From Lingula anatina (lineage: Eukaryota; Brachiopoda; Lingulata; Lingulida; Lingulidae): 64,000 nt of DNA. The notes below the pieces were generated by a model, which saw only the letters and a list, made by a program, of their open reading frames with translations, was not told where the DNA came from and searched no databases. Where the stretch lies: positions 809,545 through 873,544 of the forward strand of contig NW_019775669.1 in NCBI RefSeq assembly GCF_001039355.2. The letters run 5' to 3'. The stretch's first letter is position 1. Every line of letters begins with the position of its first letter. Made by a program: the position numbers and the translations under genes. This document shows positions 34,601-47,110 of the stretch, piece after piece.

Positions 34601-37353
34601 TTTTCTGGTCTATTCCAATTCATGGTAAAGCTTTGGTAGCCCATAAAAATGGGAAATTAAATATGTATTGGTCTAAATCAATAAGGTTTTATTACTGTTT
34701 GTAACAAGTGCAACATTTTGATTTTAGTGAACTACTTTTAATCTAAAAGTTACCACAACCTTTAAACAGGCATTCTATTGTGACCCCCCCCCCTTCCCCT
34801 CCCTCCGGCTTCTTCTAATACAATACATATCAAACTAAATATATCCAACCTTAAAATTTTCATTATGTAACTATCATTCAATACACAAGAGTGCTGGTTT
34901 TTCATATGTGATCTGAATTATATCACTGACACAATTCAACAGGCTGACCTCTGTCCTGCTATTGTGGAAATCAAAACAAACACCCACCTGATGGACATTA
35001 TGGTAAACATGATACATATACCACACAATTGCTGTGAATCAAAAGTTTATTGACACAAGTCAAGCACACAAACAAGAAATTCATATGTGAGGGGTTTCTC
35101 CTCTAATAAAAGCAAGGAGCAGTGTAACCACTGCACCTGAAGGGAGTTTGGCTTTCCGACAACTTGTACAGGGTTACAGAGTTCACTATCATTACTATAG
35201 ACCCAGGGTTGAGGATGAACTGAAATTTGGTAATAAAGTCTGATACCTTTTCCATTGAAAAATCACATTTTGCAAGGATTGCTAATTTAGTGCTGAGAAA
35301 TTGCTATGCTCTGCAGTTTTTGTAATGTATGGTCCAACCTTCTTCATTACATTTTGCACAAATCGAAATGAAATTGAACTGGATTATATATTGCTGAATA
35401 ATGACAATGACAAAAGGAAGGATATTATAGCTTAAGTATTCTATTAAAATAAATTAGTCTCTTTTTTTTCATTTGAAGCATCAAGTTTATAAATCACTTC
35501 TTAAACGGCTCATACAGACCAAAATAAAAATGTCAGCTGTGAAAAAATATTGCCAAAAAATTAAAACCTTATTTTTTGAAGGGAAACTGTTCCACATAAC
35601 TTGACAGACCCCATGATTAAGTTAAGTGCTCTATTCAAAAGACTAATGCTGTTGGCCTGATATGAATTCTCAGAGGAAATCAAGAGGAGAAAAAGAATAA
35701 CGGACCTTTACTTCACAGAAAAGTTATAAATTCTGTCTGGCTTGTTCATTATTATGAAAGGGCTGCCTCCCTCTCTTAGAGGAAAAAAATCTTCCAGTTT
35801 CCTAACTTCACAGACCCAAACAGTGTACAATTTCAACCCTCCTTGGACGTTTCTGGATGAACAGTTTGTATCAATATAAAACATTTCCTCCAGTCATAAC
35901 TACAAACCTGAGTCATGCTCAGGAAATGGAAGATACTGGTTTACTGCAATTCATTTCTATACATGATCCCTTTTCGTCAAAATGAGTCTTTAGATAAAAT
36001 CAACTTTTCAACAAAACTGACATTTGATCAAGTTGTGACTTTTTTTCCATTCGTGCTTTGTGTCATGTTTCTGTGGTATTTGAAGTGTCACAATCCAAAG
36101 TCAAATGATTCAAGTATAAAAAATACAAATACCACCACACAAGAGAAAAGGGTGTCTTAAAATTCAGTTCTGATTTTTAACTTAAATAAATCCATTTTAA
36201 AAGTCCTTTGAAATGACATATGACAGTCTGAAGATGGACATCAAATTAGATTGCGCGAGGGGATATCTTCATCTTAAATAAAAAACCTACAGTTTTGATT
36301 CATGTAAAAATAGTATACAGTATATAGATTAAGACAATGTCTGGACAGATCTTCAATTAATATTAAGTTCAAAAAATACTTAATACTGATAGGAAATTCC
36401 ATTGCTCAATCCTCACAGCACTATCAGATGGTATAAACCACAACCAAAACCTTCATAAATATCTGCTGGGAAATCTGCCCCAGATTTAGTGGTTTTGTTT
36501 CTAAGATAAGGAAACCCTTATGCCTTGATGAGATCCACCTCTGTGATCCACTCAGTTATTTAAACCTACTAAATCGTATGGTTTACTACACTTAACACCA
36601 GGGCCCAGTTTTATAAAGGACGTTTAGCACTAACCAGTGGATAAATTCTCCTAACACCCATTAACTAAAAGATGGTTAAATTGTGTTTCATATATAGTCT
36701 TCTGACGGAAAACAACCAATTACTTAACTGGCCAATGTTTATCGGATTAAATAATTATTTAAAGGTCAGTTAACTAACAGACTGTTAAGGTCTGGTTAGA
36801 GTTAAACACTGGTTAGTGCTAAATGTCCTTTATAAAACTGGGCCCAGGTCTTTTCCTGGGAAAGGGGGTGCAGGTTGACCAAAATTACCACCTGTAATTT
36901 CCTACAAAATTTCAGGGAGTCCAAGTATGCCTAAAGCCATCATATGTACAAAAGATCCATAAGCCGTCTATAAAATATAAATGACAGCTGCATGGTTCAC
37001 TGGAAAAAACCCTTGCTTGACACCCAAAATTATGGTTATCCATTTATCTTTATCATTCAAATTACAACCTTTCTTCATTGCAAAACAGATAATGAGTGTA
37101 CAAACAATAATGCTGTTGTTTTGATATTATCAAAACTATCCTTCACAAAATGACACATTTCTCTTGCCCCCAACATACACACTAAACTTATCAATCACAA
37201 CATCAAATAAATTTGTCATGAAAACCATCATGTATACAGCAAAATTGTCAATCCTTGCACTATTGAACAGAATCAATGTGTAGATTCTTTACCAAGATAA
37301 AGTTTTTTACTCATATATGTTACTGGATTCCATGTTACTATGACACTCTGAAC

Positions 37354-37443
<90 letters not shown>

Positions 37444-40400
37444 ATGTGTACAATAATGTGAAAGCATAGCAATGTCTGCATGCTACAAATCATTTCATGA
37501 TACAAATCAATATTTGATGAATCATTGATAAGACAAGCCTGACATGAAGAAAAACACGCCTTACATGAAGAATAAGAGAAACATAGATCAGATCCACAGG
37601 TTATAGAGTGAAAACTATGACCAACAGGCTAAACATGTAACCCTCACATTAAAGAAAATCACAGACATTATATTAGAACCACACCTGGGAATTAACTTGT
37701 AGACAGAACGACGGAGCAGGGGGGCTAAAGAAATGGATTCAGATTTTTAATCAAGTTTTATGAGATCAGCGGTACTGATGGTATTGGTTGGACCTAGTAG
37801 GACAGGGAATTCTCTGTTCAGAATAATCAGACCCTTTATACCCATAGTGCACTATTTCTCTTTAAGCACAACAGGTTCAGGTGACATAATGGATGGCTGC
37901 AAATTAATTTACAAAAGCTGACAACTTCCTTAGTCATTTTTAATTGTGGTCAATAAAGGGCAATATTTTATAAGATTAAGTACCAGGCACTTCATTTAAT
38001 AACAACAACTCTATATTTAATGCTGCTCTTTGATTGCTACTTATCTGAACTCTTGTTGGGCCATTTGTCAAAGATATTTATAACCAAGCTACTGATAAGT
38101 GTTAGTAGTGCATGTCACAGTCGTTTATAGTAAAGTAACCAAAGCATCTTGAATTCCTTGACAACTCTCCTACCCAGCCAACTAATCTATGCCTTTTTGG
38201 AACTTATAAATAGTCGTTTGTTTTCCCTCTTTTTTATCTCCACCCTGTTTATATAAACTGCATCAGCCAAAATAAATTACCACCAAAATTCTTAAGATTT
38301 GTAGAACCACTGCAGATCATAAATTGGCAGAAAAGACTCAAAAGAAAGTATTTGATTTCAAAAATAAAAGACAAAGACTACAATACATAAAGGTTGTGAA
38401 AATTAATGCACTTTTCAAATACAGGTCCCAACAAACTCTTATGCTTCTTAATAACACTTCAGATTGTTCTGGTCATAAAATATTCAATTGGTCAATATTC
38501 ACCTAATCGATTACACTGTGCATCAACAATTAGTTTAACTATAGGTTTGTTACATCATGAATCAGTTATCTTCTTAACTTAACAATTTAACCCTTTAAGT
38601 AGAATGTGATTAATCCTATGCACTTTGTTAATGCCTGGGACATCAAATGGGCATTGAGTATAACATCAGAATAGTACACATATAGAAGGGAATAATGGAA
38701 TCAATCATGCACATCAATGTGGACTTCACTTGGGTTATTTGCTTGATAGCAGGTATGAACAGTTCAAAATTCTCTCTCTCAAGCACGCACACCCCCATTC
38801 ATAAGAACAGGCACACTTTCACACACACACAATGACCAAGTATACATAAGAGTGTTGGGAGCAGGCAGCACCACTATGCCATAACTTATGCCAAGGAGGT
38901 ATATCTCCTCACTGATACACCCAATGTATACCTGAATTTTTCTGTTTTTATGCAAATACCTGTGTTTTTGGGATGAATTGCAAAAGATTATTCTACATAC
39001 AAGAATTTACAAATGAAATTTTATTTTGGATGTTAACTTTTGATAAAACACCATTGGTCTAGACAGCAAGGAAAATATTAAAGCAGCTTTGCCATGACAA
39101 AATTGAAAATTTATCAACTGGAAAGACATGCAAAAATAGAAATTGAATGAAATGGCTTTTCTAATAGGTCTCACAACATTTTTTTGTTTGTCTGTTTGCC
39201 AATGCCTCCTAACAAAGTGTGTCTAGACTTATTTGGTACAAAAACAGGTATGATAAACATATACATATGTATTATCTGAGACTCAATGATCTGCAAACAG
39301 GTCTACTTGAGCAAGACGAGAGGCTCATTTTAAATTATACCTTACTGCACTTTACTACTTTCAATTGCTTTCAGTTAACTTGAAAAGCAATCAATATGCC
39401 GCTTGTATAATAATTACATGTAAAGTGCTAGGCTAAAGCTAGCACAAAAAATGTTGATGATAATCAACTTTGGCTTAAGAAAAAAGGGCTGATTATTTTT
39501 TGACAATTTAATATCAATTTCATTAAAATTAAGTCATTTTACTAAAACAAGAAATACGCTTGAGTCACTTCAGTTAAACAAGCACTAAATCTGAATTACT
39601 TTCAGACTTATTAGTGCCCCAACTGCTGCAGCTTCCAGACACAAAATCAATTTTTATATCCAGACACTTTAGCACTCAACTGCAAAGTACACAGAAATAT
39701 CAGTATCAAATGATAAATCTCTTTTTTCTTTAATAGCTTTCTGCATTTATAAGATGGATGTGGGCAAATACCAAATTATTCGCTCAATGTTAGGCATAAA
39801 ATTACACGTGCAAATGATTTTGAATATGGTAGCTTAATGAAGGTCATCTACTTACTGCATTGACCTAAAAGTTGTTTGAAAATTGTTTAATAAATAGTCA
39901 CTCTTTTTATGGTACTAACTGTGGATTGATCTATCTCCAAGGGGATTCTTGCTAAATTGCAATCATCTTAAGTGGCTTAGATGTCTGTCATGCCTACTGA
40001 AGCTGCTAGGGGGTAATTAATTATTGTTTAGCAGCTTCAGTAGGCGTGCCAGACAAATAAGCCCCTTAAGCTGAAAACAGTTAAGCAAGAAACCCCTTGG
40101 AGATGGATCGATCCTGTTAGATTGCTCTAGGTATGAGAACCCAGTCTATTTCATGAAAACCCATGGGAACTCAGTCTATTTCATTAAAAAGTCCATCTAA
40201 GACAGTTGCCACACCATCACACAGAAAAGCAGTTGTTTCATGGATCCTACTAGCACTAAGTCCTCATTCAGATCGAGAAAAGAGACGAGTGCTAGCTAGG
40301 CCACTACCTAAATATGGCGGACCTACATGAAAGGAAGACAGCTTAATCCTGTAATGGTCTCTCCGCCTCTCACATGCCTCCCCACGCATCGTCCCTGCAG

Positions 40401-43400
40401 GGGCACGGTAATATAATTATATCTCAGGTCAATTCAACTGGTCAAGGGACATCACATGGAGAGTCATGTGAAAGGCCAAGAGACCATTACAGGATTAAAC
40501 GGTCTTCCTTTCATGTAGGTCCATCATACTTAGGTCGCAGCCTAGCTAGCACTTAGCTCCTCTCGATCTGAATGGGACCTAATTCACCAAAATGACTAAG
40601 TTGTCCTATGCTGATCAGGACCTTTGTTGGATATTTTAACAAAAATCATTTTTGGAATAGTTATTTTCTTACAACAACAGGAAGTCAGCTTGGAAAAAAC
40701 TGAACTTAGCCAGGAGAAACCTCCGAGCTCATATAAGAGATGTTTCTTTTAACCTGCATGACAGCTGACACCAACCCACTGTTTAGCTTGCACTCCATTA
40801 TTTCTGGTTCACCACCAATTCAAGAAGCAGGAGTAACTGGATCCTATTTGCATTGAAATGAATTTGATAATACCTTGCCAAATGACAAAGTGCTGTGCAC
40901 TTGTATGCCCATTAAATGATAAATCTCATTTTACAAAGAGGATAAAAAAGTTACAAATCTTCTCTACAGGCAATTCCTCAAATTTCTAAGCCACACTACA
41001 TGCAGTACATTATAATCTTTTCCAAATGAAAAAAAAATCTTCATTTATAAAAGCGGTGTCAAAATATTTTTTTAAAAGCTTTTCAGTTTACTAATTAGAA
41101 CTAATAGTCTTTTCAAAGAAAAAAAAATGTCAAAGACCTTCAGAATATATGAAAAACCCAAAAATTCTAAGGCAGTCAAACAATTTTTCTGTAGCTTGCT
41201 CACTGCCGTAATATCAAAACAAAGGACTCAATGGAAAAGGCATTATTTAGTTAAAACGGAAGCCCACAGCAGCCCCATTTAAGCTTACTCAACACTGATC
41301 CAAAAACAAAAGGCAATGGAGTTTTAACCTTAGTTTAATCTGTTGGCTCATATCCCTAGTCAATACATGACACGATCTGGACAAGATTTAGTGGGCTGTA
41401 TAGTTTAAAAGATGGTCACTAAATCTTCATCCACTAGACACTGTATTAGTTGCCACAGCAGGTAATCCACAGGAGGATATTGCCACACTCTTAAAAAAAA
41501 AAGACATTCCCGAGAGGAAATGTTAGTCTCATATACACATCTATTGCCCCATTCACAACAAAAGTTGATCTGTTGACTAACAGATCTGTGGATAAAATAT
41601 GGCTGACCCACTTAAAAGTTTGCCATGAATCCCTGTGGGGGATCTGTTCAGTGTCTATCAGGGGACTATGCGACAAGCTTTCAAGTGGGTTGTCCATATC
41701 TGATCAGCGGATCTGTTGGTTGGCACATCATCTTGTGCTGACTGTGCCTATATGCTCTAGGAGAGAAAAACAATCTTTTTTACTGGCTTCATGAGGTGTA
41801 AACCGAAAAAACTTGTGTTTTTAACATTTAATCAGAGGCGGATTGAGACCGTCTTCTGGGTCTTCTGGAAGACGATCATATTTTAAAGTTTACATTGACG
41901 GGTATCTATTTTTTTTTCTGTTGGAAGACCATCAAAAATGGAGGATGGATCAACAAAGATAATTTGGAATACTGTCAGAAAATATCTCTGGATTCGCTCC
42001 TGATTTGATGCTGTGTTAATAGCATGATTTTTTTTTTTTTTTTTGTTGTTTGTTTGTTTGTTTGTTTGTTTGTTTAAACACCACTGTACATTTATGGTGA
42101 AGCCTTTAAACACAAAATTTAAAGCAAATGAAGCCAATCTTAGAGGAGGCATTTTCAGGAAATGACTGAAAATAAAAAGTATTAACATCCAATTAATGGT
42201 TTCAATCTCTGTTTGCAACTATTTAAATCCCCAAAATGTCCACACACTTTTTCTTAAAACATGAAACTATGCAGATTCTCAATTTTGTATATAAAAAATA
42301 TAAATATGATATTGTTACATGTCTTATGACTGATAGAAGGATATTGTAAGTTTCAAAATTAGTCAACATAAGATACCCACTGAAGAAGTAAATACAAAGA
42401 TTAAGGATTCCCTCTACCAGGGACTTAGAACCAAATGACCATCTATCTATCTAGAGACATATCTGTGAATATCTGTAAAAAATCTATCAGTCGTCCTGGT
42501 AGAGGGTAGATTTAGGATACACTGAGATTTCAAAAGAGAGCTATCAAGTTTTTGCCCTTTATCGCTCTGCTTATTTGCTATTCAGTTCAGCGAAGCCTGC
42601 TTATCTATAGGGTGAAAATTGTCACAGGGACAATGGGTCATTTAACACTCAATAGTTAAGGGGTGTGAGTATCATTGCTAATACTGTATAATGAAAAATG
42701 ACCCACTAAAGGATTCCCTTGGACTTGACACTCAGAGTGAAATGGAAATTAAAGCTAAATAAATATTAAACCACTAATTCGCGGATCTATATATAAATTG
42801 ATTTATAAAATTCTCAGTGGTTTACTATAAATCTTATAAGTTATCAAACTGTCTTCAATACAACAGCCAGCTAGCAAGCGAAGGCTAACAAAAGTATGGA
42901 AAACTACTGTACACTCATTTTTGTGAAATGGTTTGGATGTTTTCGAAATAGCATTGCGTTGGCACTTTGAATAATAGTCTGGAAACACCATGCATGGATT
43001 GTTCACATTCGTCTGTATTGATTCAGCAGGCCGATCAGTTTATGAAACTATTTGGCTACATGCAAACAAATGCATGCTGCCTGACCAGTAATATTACAGC
43101 TAACTATACTTGGGTGTAATTACAGAAAGAAATTATTTACACTTTTGATAATCATGAATAGTGTGGAAATATGGGAATTAATCGTAAGGGAGTTGTTTTA
43201 TCAATCTCAATTTAAAATGAACTTCCGAGGGGAATTTTCAGAGTTATAAGAAAGTTAATTTTAAGTAATTATTTTTAATATGGCACAATTTTCTCCACTA
43301 TGACCAGTTTTGTTTTATACCAACCATCCCTAGATAGAGAAATTTTTGGAAGTCTTTTTTTTATTTCCCCCTACCTTTACGTGTTAACCCAACAATTAAA

Positions 43401-46348
43401 TTGCAATTATCAACTTCCAGAAACCTGCAAACATCCAATATGATACTTAAAACCCAGTGCCAATGTTAACCAGAAACACAGATGGCCTGGGTACAATTCA
43501 TCTTTTTCAATTGCCTCTGGGAATAAATAAACCAGACAGGCATAATATACACTTGTTAATCCAGTCCACTCCAACAAGTCATGGGGAGACTTTTTATAGT
43601 GGTTAGACAGAGGGCATGAAGGTTGAAGTTTGCAATGACAAATCTTCTTTCCCTCCTTAGGTAAGCCAATTCACATGCAAAACCCTGCTGATGACAACCT
43701 AATATTGGCATATGCTAATAAAAAACCAAACACTAAGGCTCTGTTCTCACAACTTTTAGATCGATCTATCACCGCGGGGAGTCTCACTAGATTATTGTCA
43801 GATAATCACCCTTAAGTGTCCGTCCCCACCTACTACAAGCTTTAAGGGGTAATTAACTTTCGTGTCCGCCCGGCTGACAGCTATTTAGCGTGAACCCCCA
43901 GGGAGTTAGGTCGATCCAATGTAGGTCGATCTAATCTATGAGAATGGGGTGTTAGAAGCTCATTGAGGAAGAACTTTCAGTTAGCTCAGGAGATTATGAT
44001 TAACAAGTGCCCAAACCTCAAGAAGCTAACAACAAATAAAGGCCATATGCACTAGGAAATCAGACAAGGAAATAGCAACAAATGAAATTATGCCTGGCTG
44101 CATGCGGCTCTTCATATCCATATAATGTAAACACCTTTCAAATTCTTCTCTAACTATTGCACAAGAAGGCTGAAGACACGATCAACTACATTTTTACCCC
44201 TATAGGTTGACCACTTGCATAATAAAATGCAACAACAATTAATTTCCCATTCCCTTACTTAGAACTAAGATCTAGAACATATATCTCAGGAGACCATGGT
44301 ATTGTAAATGTAACAATCACATATTTGCAGGTTATCTGAATATGATCTCTAACCACAGAAGGCCACTCTAATCCCTAGAGCTGCTGTCCTGTCCTGCCAT
44401 TATAATTTGAGGCACAGTGCTTCCTTTTGTAATGTAAGATTGGCTTCCTATCTAAGAAATCATAATCACATACAAGTACTATGCCATGATAGTACTACAG
44501 GACATACTAAATTGATAAATGAAGACCTGACCGAAAATCAGTCAAAATTAAAACCTTGATCAATTTTACTGGGTTAATTGTATTAATGCTTGGGAGTTAG
44601 TGCTAACCTGCAAACTGAATAATATAAATTCACAAAATATGACACAAATGGCCACATGTTTTAAGTAACCTCTGTTCAGCAGCACATGCATGTGTACAAC
44701 CTGCAGCACCATAACTAATGATTTCAATTTCTTTGCAATTCTTTAATAACTTAAGAAACACCATATGTTGACTTTAAGGACCATGTTGGCTGGTGTTACC
44801 TGATACACAGACATTACGATTAATATTAGGAAGTTCAACAGAGTGCTCCTGGCTTTAAAGGGTAATAGCAATTGATTTATGACATACAACTTTGCTAAAT
44901 GGATGTGATAAAAAATCATTGCACATCTAAAATGTAAAATTTGATAACCATGTTCACCAGTGATACTTATTTAAAATAAACAACATACAGCTACATACTA
45001 AATCATTTTTCAACTTTTCAGATACACTTTCAATTTTATTTCATACCTGTCCCAAACTATAAAATTCCAGGGATAATCAAATGCTACATATTGGATAAGA
45101 CATCAATAATATGTCAGTTACATGTTCAGCAGGTACATGACCTTTAACATCTAAGGCTCTCCTGTCATCCCCCTTCTCCCAGAAAAGAAAGGACCTGGCC
45201 ATTTTTCAATCCCTGTGCCCACATACTACAGTAAAATTGTTTACATTTTATATTTACCTAACGAAGCAAGGCAAGACTTTTAACCATGGCCCCTTCCTTA
45301 GCAAAATCCTTGATCCACTAGGGACTATAGTAGCACAAAATAAGGGTCATTCCACCAAAGAAATTTAACATTTGAGACAGGTTGTTAATGAACACATTTT
45401 GTGTAATGTTTGCTTAACTGTGTGCTATCATTTTTAAATTACTGTTGATTTCTATCCATATTGAAGGGTACTATATTATAAAACAATTAAAATAATGGGG
45501 GTAAGTCAAAATTATGTGTGCGTCACAGAGACTTTTTCGTGGGCTGACCCCACAACTGTCTGGCCCCTCACCTCAAATGCCCATGTGCACGGTATATTGA
45601 CAAATCTCTGGACACATCTCCCGACTTCCACATCCTCATGTGTCGAATACAGGTTCTTTAAACAGTAGCTGATGTGTGGGATGAGTTTTCGCAGTGTTTC
45701 TTTACTAAACACAACCCCAGGTCCACCCATGCAGAAATTCTGACTGCCATCCAAACTGAGTTTTCCAAATTCTTCTTTAGTTCCCAATCCTGCCTGGCCA
45801 ATAAATTGGGGCTTGGAGTTATTGATGGAATGTAGGAATTTTGAGAGACTATCTCCTTTAATGTATACGTCGTCGTCGGCTCGAACGAACCAGTCATACT
45901 TGTCTAAGTAATGGTCGTGCATGTATTTGATCATCATGAAAGATTTTTTCACAGGAGGATAGCTGTCATCTACGCCGGTTAAGCTCACAATGGGGATATC
46001 GTAATGACTATGTGATCCTGCGCTCGAGAAAAACGCCACTTCTCCCGGAATGGTCTTGGCCCAAGTTCTGTGTGCTGCGACTGCCCGCGAATCCAAATAT
46101 TTTTTCGCCGTCATCACCCCGACAAAAATGGATTTTTTATAATTTTGTAGAGGCTTTTCGGTTTTAACTATGTATCTGATAGGCAGTTTATCGTTTTGCT
46201 TACCAGGCCCGTCCGTACAGCATCCGCGTAAGCAGGACGCCGCCTGGTGCCGCAGCGATGCCAAGAAGGCAAAGCCGACTAGCAGGCCAACGAGAAGGCC
46301 TATAGCGGCCTGGCGAATACTGCCGCCGTGCCGTTTGGGGCGGACCAT
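22653..46348 (-). CDS. CHSY1: chondroitin sulfate synthase (CHSY1/CHSY3 type)
   Basis: This is a Golgi type II membrane enzyme that polymerises chondroitin by alternately adding GlcA and GalNAc. Coding exons: 46348-45572 (259 aa) and 24299-22653 (548 aa), joined in phase 0 at a GAG/gtgagg donor and a tttgcag acceptor, 807 aa in all against 802 for human CHSY1. A signal anchor is at residues 14-31 (AIGLLVGLLVGFAFLASL). The N-terminal GT31-like domain has FVGVMTAKKYLDSRAVAAHRTW and the metal-binding DDD in WFVRADDDVYIKGD (158-160), plus THEDVEVGRC (237-245). The C-terminal GT7-like domain has FFVDVDI with DVD at 630-632 and GWGKEDVDLF (715-724). Both catalytic halves therefore look intact. The tail is acidic (NDSDNDN). 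Invertebrates usually have one gene for vertebrate CHSY1 and CHSY3, so the symbol is by family. The ATG is the first in frame and precedes the basic N-terminal cytoplasmic stub. Confidence 0.95.
26821..28370. mobile_element. 1.55-kb terminal-inverted-repeat element, probably non-autonomous
   Basis: The first about 95 bp (ccattcccatagat, ggatcaatccaactcc, tggggactat, aatgcaatcagtt) recur inverted at the right end (about 28275-28370). The two ends match closely in order and spacing. The interior has a patch of CpG-rich sequence near 27090-27140 and short open frames only, so no transposase is visible. The termini resemble those of the shorter elements at 34.0, 39.9, 43.7, 61.1 and 63.2 kb. Confidence 0.7.
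34008..34285. mobile_element. MITE with inverted ends (gttcagaatagaagt)
   Basis: The left end gttcagaatagaagt is repeated inverted at the right end (acttctattctgaac). Just inside lies the core gattgatcttactcagcagg followed by gattcttgctaa, shared with related elements in this window. A central arm pair (agcttgtctggcatgcc and gtgtgccagacaattaagct) flanks a poly-C stretch. It has no coding capacity. Confidence 0.7.
34785..34802 (+). repeat. C-rich tract in CHSY intron
   Basis: A short polypyrimidine run dominated by C lies within otherwise AT-rich DNA. A similar run at about 34147-34160 lies in the loop of the neighbouring MITE. Confidence 0.5.
36601..36846. mobile_element. MITE with gggcccagttttataaag termini
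   Basis: Near-perfect terminal inverted repeats of about 40 bp: the left end begins gggcccagttttataaagga and includes gtttagcactaaccagtg; the right end has cactggttagtgctaaatg and closes with tttataaaactgggccc. The total length of about 245 bp and the lack of a coding frame fit a non-autonomous DNA transposon. Ends of this kind are, to my knowledge, widespread in marine invertebrate genomes. Confidence 0.8.
37353..37441 (+). repeat. (CT)n(CA)n compound microsatellite
   Basis: About 11 CT units run directly into about 33 CA units. The open frames across it on both strands are artefacts of the repeat. Confidence 0.97.
39911..40145. mobile_element. foldback MITE, family with GATCGATC-type ends
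   Basis: The two arms of about 100 bp pair almost throughout, from gattgatctatctccaagg and gattcttgctaaattgcaat to the apex arm cctactgaagctgct, around a loop containing taattaattat. A second copy of the same family with very similar arms and apex lies at 63155-63414 in an AFG1L intron. It has no coding capacity. Confidence 0.85.
40255..40581. mobile_element. foldback element with about 105-bp inverted arms
   Basis: The left arm (tcattcagatcgaga, gtgctagctagg, ggacctacatgaaaggaaga, ttaatcctgtaatggtctct) is repeated inverted as the right arm with only scattered differences. The loop is about 115 bp. A transcript could form a long hairpin. It has no open frame of note and its termini differ from those of the neighbouring element at 39.9 kb. 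Confidence 0.85.
41567..41722. mobile_element. short inverted-repeat element (MITE-like)
   Basis: A left arm of about 55 bp (actaacagatctgtgg, aatatggctgacccactt, aaagtttgcc) pairs with the inverted right arm (gacaagctttcaagtgggtt, tccatatctgatcagc, ggatctgttggt) around a short loop. Outer boundaries are uncertain. Confidence 0.6.
42026..42075 (+). repeat. T-rich tract followed by (GTTT)n
   Basis: A T run of about 17 passes into some eight tetranucleotide units of type gttt. This resembles the decayed A-rich tail of a minus-strand retroposon, but nothing upstream was recognised. Confidence 0.85.
42409..42508. mobile_element. mini inverted-repeat element of about 100 bp
   Basis: The ends ccctctaccagg and cctggtagaggg are exact 12-bp inverted repeats about 100 bp apart, with a tatctatctatc-like interior. 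The small size makes this only suggestive of a MITE. Confidence 0.45.
43739..43953. mobile_element. MITE related to the GATCGATC-type family
   Basis: The left end (ttctcacaacttttagatcg, atctatcaccgcgggga) and the right end read inverted (cattctcatagattagatcg, acctaactccctggggg) match, with the same terminal core and spacing as the elements at 34.0, 39.9 and 63.2 kb. A taattaac loop motif and arms around acccttaagtgt and tttaaggggt also recur. It has no coding frame. Confidence 0.65.
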
Positions 46349-47110
46349 CGTGTCAGATCATCTGCCCAATCTTCTTTCTATCGCACCCATATAATCATAC
46401 CACCAGTCCGATGAAGCGAACCTCTCGCCTCAGCATCTCGGTTATACCATAGTTCACTTCACCCACATTTCGCCGGCGCTTTCTCTTTTGTCAACTAAAC
46501 AAAAAGTTAGAAATTCGTTAATTTCACTCCAGTCCCCTCTTTCTCGCTTTATCCGACTAATATGAGCTTTAAATCCCTTCTTCCGGTGAGCATATTTAGC
46601 AAACGCTACGTTGATCTGAGAACTGTTTCACCTGTTGCTATCAGTGCGTGTACTCATAATCTCAACTGCATGTTGACTTTACGCTAGCCCGAGTTTATTA
46701 TCAATGAACTGACCTACATGTGGGCTGAAAGGTGAAGGACGTTTTGTAAAATCACGTGGTTTAAGGCTGAAAGAAAATCTACTAAAATCATTCAAAATGT
46801 ACACATCAAATACAATTTTGTCAGAAAAGTGATGGGCATTGTGTTTTAGTTATGGTTTTATCTAAAAACTGAAAAATAGCGAAGGTGTAAACAGCGAAGC
46901 AAACATGGCGACCATCATTTTGTTGCAGGGCAGTGTTGGATATGTTTGGCCCTCGTACTATAGTGTCTGAGAATATTTTGTCCTTGACCCACGGTCTGTC
47001 GTGCTATAACGCATTACGGACTGAATTGGTGCTTTTAACCACCTGATTGCAAAACTGTAGAGAAAGATAAGCTCTTTATTTCCCTGCTCCTGTCGGCGAG
47101 AAAATCCAAT
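46349..47110. promoter_or_regulatory. divergent promoter region of CHSY and RPRD2
   Basis: This is the 762 bp between the two start codons. It is CpG-richer than the flanks near both genes. An atggcg motif of YY1 type occurs at 46905-46910 (aaacatggcgacc) and another overlaps the RPRD2 start codon (aatatggcggcg). The first would open an upstream frame of 21 codons ending at 46970 if transcription starts before it. No TATA box is obvious. Confidence 0.5.

Larger units (their letters stand above)
24300..45571 (-). other. 21.3-kb intron of CHSY, repeat-rich
   Basis: The single coding-region intron contains no recognised gene. It holds several inverted-repeat elements (listed separately), microsatellites, and long stretches of AT-rich DNA in which I see nothing, notably 24.4-26.8, 28.4-34.0, 34.3-36.6, 37.5-39.9 and 44.0-45.5 kb. 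Two weak cryptic-exon candidates on the minus strand near 29.0 and 29.7 kb are described in the findings. Confidence 0.8.

Noticed and set aside
37273-37467. Frames across the CT/CA microsatellite on both strands
   Set aside because: Pure products of the dinucleotide repeat.
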